Assembly: GCA_035655355.1 (NCBI GenBank)
Contig: DASRUQ010000035.1
Coordinates: 1-18,137 of the forward strand
Source of the DNA: 2-12-FULL-43-11 sp035655355
GTDB taxonomy: Bacteria; Patescibacteriota; Minisyncoccia; UBA6257; Colwellbacteraceae
Reading direction: 5' to 3'
DNA length: 18,137 nucleotides
Under the pieces are notes generated by a model. That model worked only from the letters and a program-made list of their open reading frames with translations. It was not told where the DNA came from and did no database searches. The first letter of the stretch is position 1, and the number at the start of each line of letters is the position of its first letter. Of the stretch, positions 13,753 through 18,137 are shown one piece after another. The position numbers and the translations under genes are program-made.

Positions 13753-13782
13753 ATAAAATAGCTCTTAGAGAGTTATTTTATT
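13752..13782. terminator. Shared terminator between pyrG and tyrS
   Basis: A 14-bp hairpin: AATAAAATA and CTCT on the left (13752-13765) pair with AGAG and TATTTTATT on the right (13769-13782), with a TAG loop and one G-T wobble at 13761/13773. The T-rich flank serves both strands. It overlaps the last base of pyrG and the last codons of tyrS, so two convergent genes are closed by one structure. Confidence 0.82.
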
Positions 13783-14972
13783 CTGAAGAAACTTTTCTTG
13801 CCTATTTTTATCAGTTCCCCTCCCTGGAGATTAAGGGGGCTAGTAGGACTTTGAATAACTTTGTCGTTGACTCTAAAGGCACCCTGATCCACCAGACGCC
13901 TAGCTTCACTTTTACTTTTAACAAGGCCGCTGCTCACAATCAAATCAACGGCGTTGATTATCTTAGTGGCTTTGAGAGAGGCAACTTCAATCGGGCTTTC
14001 TTTTTTAGAAAAAATGGAGACAAAGTTTTCTTTAGCGGTAATGGCAATTTTGTTTCCATGATAAGTTTTGACAATCTCTTCGGCCAGCATTAATTTCGCG
14101 TCCCGCGGGTTAATTTTGCCGTTTTTCATCCCGGCTTCAACTTTATCAATATCCGATTTTTTCCAATCGGTGCAAAGTAATAAATATTTAGGGATAAGTT
14201 CATCGCGCAGCGACATCAACTTTCCGAACATTTCATTGGGCGCTTCGGTGATATTAACCACGTTCCCCCAACTCTTGGACATCTTACGGCCATCGGTGCC
14301 GTCCAGCATCTCACCGGTTAAGACATCCTGAACCGGTTGGTTGTAAGCGCGCTGAATAGTGCGGCCGGCAAGTACATTGAATAATTGATCAAAGCCGCCG
14401 ATTTCCACATCCGCTTTTATAGCCACACTGTCATAACCCTGCATTAAAGGATACAGCAATTCCCGCAGGCTTATCTCCGTTCCTGACTCGATACGATCCT
14501 TAAAATTGCGCCGAGCAAGCATCTGTTGAACAGTAAATGTTTCAGCCAGCTCGGCAATCTCAGCGAATTTGAGCTTAGCCAGCCATTTGGAATTGAAATG
14601 AAATTCGGTTTTCTTTAAATCCAGTATTTTACCTAACTGGGCTTTGTAATCTTTAAGATTGACCTTGATTTGCGCCGCGGTCAGCATTGGACGCTTGGCG
14701 AGCTTATCGGAAGGGTCGCCGATTAAAGCGGTGAAGTCCCCCACTATCAAAACCGCCTTGTGCCCCAGGCGCTGAAAATCGCGGAGTTTGCGGAGTATAA
14801 CGGCGTTCCCCAGGTGGATCTTCGGCCCGGTAGGGTCTATACCCAGTTTGACGCGAAGCTTCTTGCCGGACTTGAGCGCCGCTTCCAAATGCCCGCGGTC
14901 TACAACCTCGGTTACACCACGGGTCAGAAGCTCCTTAATGGCTTCGTTATTTGGCTTTTTTAATGACTTCAT
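13773..14972 (-). CDS. tyrS: Tyrosyl-tRNA synthetase
   Basis: A 399-residue class I enzyme that charges tRNA-Tyr. The first half has the nucleotide-binding motif HLGN (53-56, the usual HIGH form) after GIDPTGP, the tyrosine-site region QGYDS and GGFDQLFN (178-200), and the KMSKS loop at 230-234. A C-terminal S4 RNA-binding domain lies at about 342-395. The layout is that of the compact TyrZ-type TyrRS, and the length is normal. The ATG at 14972 overlaps the end of clpP by 26 nt, so the two are coupled in one operon (nusA-ppa-clpP-tyrS). No other in-frame start lies near enough to restore the N-terminus. Confidence 0.95.
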   Translation of the reverse strand: MKSLKKPNNEAIKELLTRGVTEVVDRGHLEAALKSGKKLRVKLGIDPTGPKIHLGNAVILRKLRDFQRLGHKAVLIVGDFTALIGDPSDKLAKRPMLTAAQIKVNLKDYKAQLGKILDLKKTEFHFNSKWLAKLKFAEIAELAETFTVQQMLARRNFKDRIESGTEISLRELLYPLMQGYDSVAIKADVEIGGFDQLFNVLAGRTIQRAYNQPVQDVLTGEMLDGTDGRKMSKSWGNVVNITEAPNEMFGKLMSLRDELIPKYLLLCTDWKKSDIDKVEAGMKNGKINPRDAKLMLAEEIVKTYHGNKIAITAKENFVSIFSKKESPIEVASLKATKIINAVDLIVSSGLVKSKSEARRLVDQGAFRVNDKVIQSPTSPLNLQGGELIKIGKKSFFRIK

Positions 14973-15558
14973 CGATTAAACCGTATTGTTTGGCTTCTTC
15001 GGCGCTGAACCAATAGTCTCTGTCTATATCTTTTTCTATCTTGGTTATAGGCTGACCAGTGGCTTTGGACATAATCTGAGTTAATTTATCTTTCAGTTTC
15101 AGAATGTGTTTGGCTGTTATGGCAATATCTGTAGCCTGCCCCTCCACTCCGCCTAAAGGCTGGTGCAGCAAGACTTCGGCATTAGGCAATATATATCTCT
15201 TGCCTTTGGTGCCAGAGGTCAAAACCCAAGCTCCGCCGGAAGCGGCCATACCAACGCAAACAGTTGAAACATCGGGTTTGATGTGGTTCATGGTGTCTAT
15301 AATGGCGAGAGTACTGGAAACCGAACCTCCGGGAGAATTGATATAAAGTTTAATATCTTCTTTGGAGTTTTCACCTTCCAGGAAAAGTAATTGCGCGATA
15401 ACTAAGTTGCCGGATTGATCGTCAATCGGACCGCCCAAAAAAATCACCCTGTCCTTCAAAAGACGGGAATAGATATCGTAAGCTCTCTCACCGTAATTGG
15501 ATTTCTCTATAACGGTAGGAATTAAATACTGTCCTCGGCTGTCTTTTGTATCTTTCAT
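14947..15558 (-). CDS. clpP: ATP-dependent Clp protease proteolytic subunit
   Basis: A 203-residue serine protease that assembles as a tetradecamer and degrades proteins unfolded by ClpX or ClpA/C. The catalytic triad is in place: S107 in GMAASGGAW, H132 in LLHQPLGG, and D181 in DIDRD; the substrate-strand NSPGGSV (74-80) is also intact. The residue after the nucleophile is Gly where Met is usual (AASMGA), but the rest of the pocket looks normal. The N-terminus lacks a clear propeptide. It lies 5 nt after ppa and overlaps tyrS. No Clp ATPase is in the window. Confidence 0.96.
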   Translation of the reverse strand: MKDTKDSRGQYLIPTVIEKSNYGERAYDIYSRLLKDRVIFLGGPIDDQSGNLVIAQLLFLEGENSKEDIKLYINSPGGSVSSTLAIIDTMNHIKPDVSTVCVGMAASGGAWVLTSGTKGKRYILPNAEVLLHQPLGGVEGQATDIAITAKHILKLKDKLTQIMSKATGQPITKIEKDIDRDYWFSAEEAKQYGLIDEVIKKAK

Positions 15559-15563
15559 ATAAT

Positions 15564-16034
15564 TTATTTCTTGAATGAAGAGCTGACTATTTCTTCCGCT
15601 TCTTTAACATCTCCCCAGCCACGTACCTCTACATACTTGCCTTTTTCGAGATTCTTGTAGGTTTTGAAGAATTCTTCTATCTCATCTCTCAGAGACTCTG
15701 GGATATCGTTTATATCTTTCCAGTGCTTGTAGTGGGGATCTTTTTCCGGTACGGCAATTATCTTTTCGTCGTTATCTCCCGAATCCACCATCTTAAAAAC
15801 AGCGATGGGGCGCGAGGGAACAATACAGCCGGGGATTACCGAAAAACGATTTAAAATAAGAACATCCAACGGATCTCCGTCGGAATACAAAGTGTCAGGC
15901 ACATAACCGTAGTCGGCCGGGTAGTGGACTGAACTGTGGAGGACGCGATCCAGCATAATGCGGCCGCTCTCTTTGTCCATTTCGTATTTATTTCTTGAGC
16001 CCCTTGGAGTTTCAACGATAACGTTAATGGTCAT
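15564..16034 (-). CDS. ppa: Inorganic pyrophosphatase (family I)
   Basis: A 156-residue soluble enzyme that hydrolyses pyrophosphate and so pulls forward DNA, RNA, tRNA-charging and CTP-using reactions. The active-site residues are visible: E8, K16 and E18 near the start, YPADYGYVPDT (38-48), and the signature DGDPLD (52-57) with its three metal-binding Asp residues. The length is a little shorter than the 170-180 of many bacterial enzymes but fits the family core. It lies 18 nt after nusA and 5 nt before clpP. Confidence 0.96.
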   Translation of the reverse strand: MTINVIVETPRGSRNKYEMDKESGRIMLDRVLHSSVHYPADYGYVPDTLYSDGDPLDVLILNRFSVIPGCIVPSRPIAVFKMVDSGDNDEKIIAVPEKDPHYKHWKDINDIPESLRDEIEEFFKTYKNLEKGKYVEVRGWGDVKEAEEIVSSSFKK

Positions 16035-16052
16035 AGATTCTTTTAATTTGAA

Positions 16053-17294
16053 TTATTCTTCTTCGTCTACTTTATGATAAACCGGCTTATCGCCCTCTTC
16101 AACCGTAGCTTCAGTTTCGGGTTTTTGGGCAGCCACACCTTCAGCAGAGGCAATACCACCCTCTAAAGCTTCGTCTGGTTTGGATTGGGAACGGACATCT
16201 ATCTTCCAACCAGTAAGTTTAGCCGCCAGCCTGACATTCTGACCGCCTTTACCGATAGCTAAGGATTGCTGATCGTCAGGCACGAAGGCCTTAGCTTCCC
16301 TTTCTCCGGAAAGTTCAACTGATCTTACTTTAGCTGGAGACAGCGAGTACGCAATAAACTTAGCGGGGTCTTCGGACCATTCAATGATATCCAATTTCTC
16401 CTGACCCAATTCGCTGTTAACCGCCATAACGCGGGTGCCGCGCTGACCAACACAACTCCCTACCGGATCAACTCCATCCACATTAGAAGCCACGGCAATC
16501 TTAGTGCGGCTGCCCGGCTCTCTGGTGATAGCTTTTATCTCCACAACCTTATCGGCAATTTCGGGAACTTCCATTTCAAAGAGCTTACTGACAAATTTCG
16601 GATGAGCTCTGGAGAGGACAATGCCCGTGTTTCTGGTTTCGGTCTGGACGGAAAGAACATAAAACTTCATCCTCTCCCCAGTTTTGTAATATTCACCTGG
16701 GATAGCTTCGTTCGGGAACATAATACCTACGGCTCGGCCGAGGTCTATAAAGACATTGCCTCTTTCAAAACGCTGAATAATACCGGAGACAACCTGCCCT
16801 TCTTTGTTTTTAAACTCCGCCACGATCGATTCTCTTTCGGCCTCCCTTATTTTTTGGATGATAACTTGCTTGGCGGTCTGGGCGGCAATGCGGCCGAAGT
16901 CGGTCTTGGCTTCCAAGGGGAATTCCAACTCGTCGCCCACCTTAACGTCTTTTTTTATTTTTTTGGCTTCGCTAAGTAATAAATGTCTTTCGGGGTTATA
17001 TCGGGGCAAGGGAGCGTCTTCTCCCTCTGCTCTCTCCGCCACTTCTTCTGTCTCAACGCTATCGGGATCAACCATTTTCACGACAGTTTCGTCTACTACT
17101 TCCTTAGCCTGAACGAACTTGAGGTCGCCTTGGTCCATATCCAGTTTGGCCTTAACAATAACGCCACGAGTCATATATTCTTTTTTGTAAGCAGCGGCCA
17201 AAGCGCCTTCAATAGCCTCAAAGACTTTCGCGGCTTCTATCTTTTTATCTTCGGCGATTTGGGCCACGCCCTGTATTAATGCTTTTAAATCCAT
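16053..17294 (-). CDS. nusA: Transcription termination/antitermination factor NusA
   Basis: A 413-residue RNA polymerase-associated factor that regulates pausing, termination and antitermination. An N-terminal RNA-polymerase-binding domain (1-135) carries an acidic insertion at about 78-105; an S1 domain follows (about 165-228); then KH1 with VGQRG (282-286) and KH2 with IGKGGQNVRLAAKLTG (347-362). The protein ends in an acidic tail (371-413) and lacks the C-terminal AR repeats of the E. coli protein, as is common outside proteobacteria. It starts the operon nusA-ppa-clpP-tyrS. Its ATG is the only one in the window preceded by a clear SD-like run (GGGAGGG, 12 nt away), and that run sits in a hairpin. 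Confidence 0.96.
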   Translation of the reverse strand: MDLKALIQGVAQIAEDKKIEAAKVFEAIEGALAAAYKKEYMTRGVIVKAKLDMDQGDLKFVQAKEVVDETVVKMVDPDSVETEEVAERAEGEDAPLPRYNPERHLLLSEAKKIKKDVKVGDELEFPLEAKTDFGRIAAQTAKQVIIQKIREAERESIVAEFKNKEGQVVSGIIQRFERGNVFIDLGRAVGIMFPNEAIPGEYYKTGERMKFYVLSVQTETRNTGIVLSRAHPKFVSKLFEMEVPEIADKVVEIKAITREPGSRTKIAVASNVDGVDPVGSCVGQRGTRVMAVNSELGQEKLDIIEWSEDPAKFIAYSLSPAKVRSVELSGEREAKAFVPDDQQSLAIGKGGQNVRLAAKLTGWKIDVRSQSKPDEALEGGIASAEGVAAQKPETEATVEEGDKPVYHKVDEEE

Positions 17295-17304
17295 TTTGTT
17301 TTTT

Positions 17305-17341
17305 ACCCTCCCAAATTTTGTAAAATGAAACTTGGGAGGGT
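17305..17341 (-). promoter_or_regulatory. Leader hairpin that can mask the nusA SD-like sequence
   Basis: In minus-strand RNA ACCCTCCCAA (17341-17332) pairs with TTGGGAGGGT (17314-17305), a perfect 10-bp stem around a 17-nt loop. The 3' arm holds GGGAGGG, the only SD-like run before a gene here, with 12 nt between its GGAGG core and the ATG. No T-run follows on the minus strand, so it is not a terminator for the upstream gene. It may tune nusA translation. If transcription starts inside the hairpin (a TACAAA -10-like box lies in the loop) the structure would not form. Confidence 0.5.
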
Positions 17342-17362
17342 TTAATTTTATCTTACTAAATT

Positions 17363-17388
17363 AAAGGCCCGAGTAACTTCGGGCCTTT
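17363..17388 (-). terminator. Rho-independent-type terminator after the anchored protein gene
   Basis: AAAGGCCCGA (17363-17372) and TCGGGCCTTT (17379-17388) form a perfect 10-bp stem with a 6-nt loop. On the minus strand the hairpin is followed by TTTAATTTAG, a short T-rich tract. It ends the gene at 17433 before nusA and could also work on the plus strand. Confidence 0.8.
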
Positions 17389-17432
17389 CATTACAAGAGA
17401 TTGTACTTCATTCTTTACTGAGCAGTCAAATC

Positions 17433-18137
17433 CTACGATGGCAACCCGAGAAGTTTCAGGGCCTCTTTAAAGCCGCTGAAAGAGGTGCTAACGACAAGAT
17501 AATTATTAAACCAAGTGTAATTAAAGGAGTTCCCCACGGTAGAGTAATTAATATATCTGGCCTTGGCATCGCCAACGGTTATGCTGTCTTTAAAAACTCC
17601 TACGGCCGCTCCCGGAGAAGTTAAGAATAGATTAGGCAAATTAGCAGAAGATTCTATCCCTTTAACGGCCGCGGAAACAGCAGCGAGATTGGTGAGATTA
17701 TTCAATTTGAAAATATAACCTGGGTGAGAGCCGTTAGCGTCTTTATAGACGAAAGTTGTCATATCTTTATCAAAGTTTGCCCCGATAACAGCTTGATCAA
17801 GCTCCGGGAAGGCAATTGCCATAAAAGCCGTAGCGTCAACTGGAGAATTATTCAGACTAAGATTAGTTTCCGTGAGAGTCTGAGGTTGCGCGCCGGAAAT
17901 AGCTGCGGTAAGAGCTGTTTGAATTTCGGCTAGAGTCAAAGTAGCCAGGTTAACTGTAGAAGAAGTAGATGCAGGAGCGGCAATAAAGAAAGTTTGATGT
18001 GTTAACTGTGGAGTTACAGCGGGAACGTTAGTGACTGGAGGAGCCTGCTCTTCGGTGGTGTCAGTTGTGACGGGGTTGAGAGTATTACTTTCTGCCGGGA
18101 AAATAAGAGGCCACACAAAAAAGTAAATAACGAGCCC
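17433..18137 (-). CDS. Membrane-anchored protein of unknown function, N-terminus beyond the window
   Basis: The frame is open to the right edge, so the true start lies outside. The visible part begins with the end of a hydrophobic segment (GLVIYFFVWPLIFP), which should be a membrane helix. A Thr/Pro/Val-rich linker follows to about residue 45 after the GTG at 18116, then an extracytoplasmic alpha/beta domain of about 180 residues. That domain has no Cys and no catalytic motif that I recognise; its second half has FKDSI, the GD in VGDAKARY, and YTWFNNYLVVSTS near the C-terminus. It looks like a lineage-restricted surface protein of CPR bacteria. An apparent start at the GTG at 18116 is inside the membrane segment and is not believed. 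Confidence 0.7.
   Translation of the reverse strand, partial: GLVIYFFVWPLIFPAESNTLNPVTTDTTEEQAPPVTNVPAVTPQLTHQTFFIAAPASTSSTVNLATLTLAEIQTALTAAISGAQPQTLTETNLSLNNSPVDATAFMAIAFPELDQAVIGANFDKDMTTFVYKDANGSHPGYIFKLNNLTNLAAVSAAVKGIESSANLPNLFLTSPGAAVGVFKDSITVGDAKARYINYSTVGNSFNYTWFNNYLVVSTSFSGFKEALKLLGLPS

Noticed and set aside
14947..15558. ClpP as inactive because of the Gly after the nucleophile
   Set aside because: Ser, His and Asp are all in place and the surrounding strands are normal, so it should be active.
1..18137. CRISPR array, phage or insertion sequence
   Set aside because: No regularly spaced repeats, terminal inverted repeats or transposase, integrase or phage genes are visible.

Overview
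The window looks like a chromosomal piece of an ultra-small Candidate Phyla Radiation (Patescibacteria) bacterium, most likely of the Parcubacteria. The reasons are compact genes, many short conserved proteins without named families but with the character of CPR-only families, almost no Shine-Dalgarno sequences, and candidate promoters that sit on top of start codons. This placement is inference; no rRNA is present. The code appears standard (table 11): no gene needs an in-frame TGA, and no gene here stops with TGA (18 TAA, 3 TAG). No stretch longer than 300 bases lacks a gene.

Left edge (1-980): the 3' end of a tRNA, a symmetric terminator, a membrane-anchored coiled-coil protein of unknown function on the minus strand, a short palindromic element, and tRNA-Gly(GCC).

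Copper/thiol island (981-8707, all minus strand, read right to left): a CsoR operator lies inside a clear sigma-70-type promoter, followed by csoR, the Cu(I) exporter copA, two small membrane proteins with outward-facing Cys/His/Met, a DUF1573 protein with a CxC motif, a CcdA/DsbD-like thiol electron carrier, a helical Cys-tailed protein, an anchored Cys/His protein, an HMA-TauE/SafE membrane protein and a histidine-free cupredoxin-like protein. Several of the families have no known function. Together they suggest a copper-controlled system that exports copper and handles copper and thiols outside the membrane of a cell that probably lacks respiration. This is the most novel part of the window.

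Envelope glycolipid operon (8739-11926, plus strand, divergent from csoR): a DedA/VTT membrane protein, a GT4 and a GT2 glycosyltransferase, and a PAP2/sphingomyelin-synthase-like phosphatase, tightly packed with 3-4 nt gaps and one 1-nt overlap. It probably makes or remodels a glycolipid.

Housekeeping segment (11980-18137): tRNA-Trp(CCA) and pyrG on the plus strand converge, across a shared terminator, on a minus-strand operon nusA-ppa-clpP-tyrS. Upstream of nusA are a leader hairpin that can mask its only SD-like sequence, a terminator, and a truncated membrane-anchored protein of unknown function that runs off the right edge.
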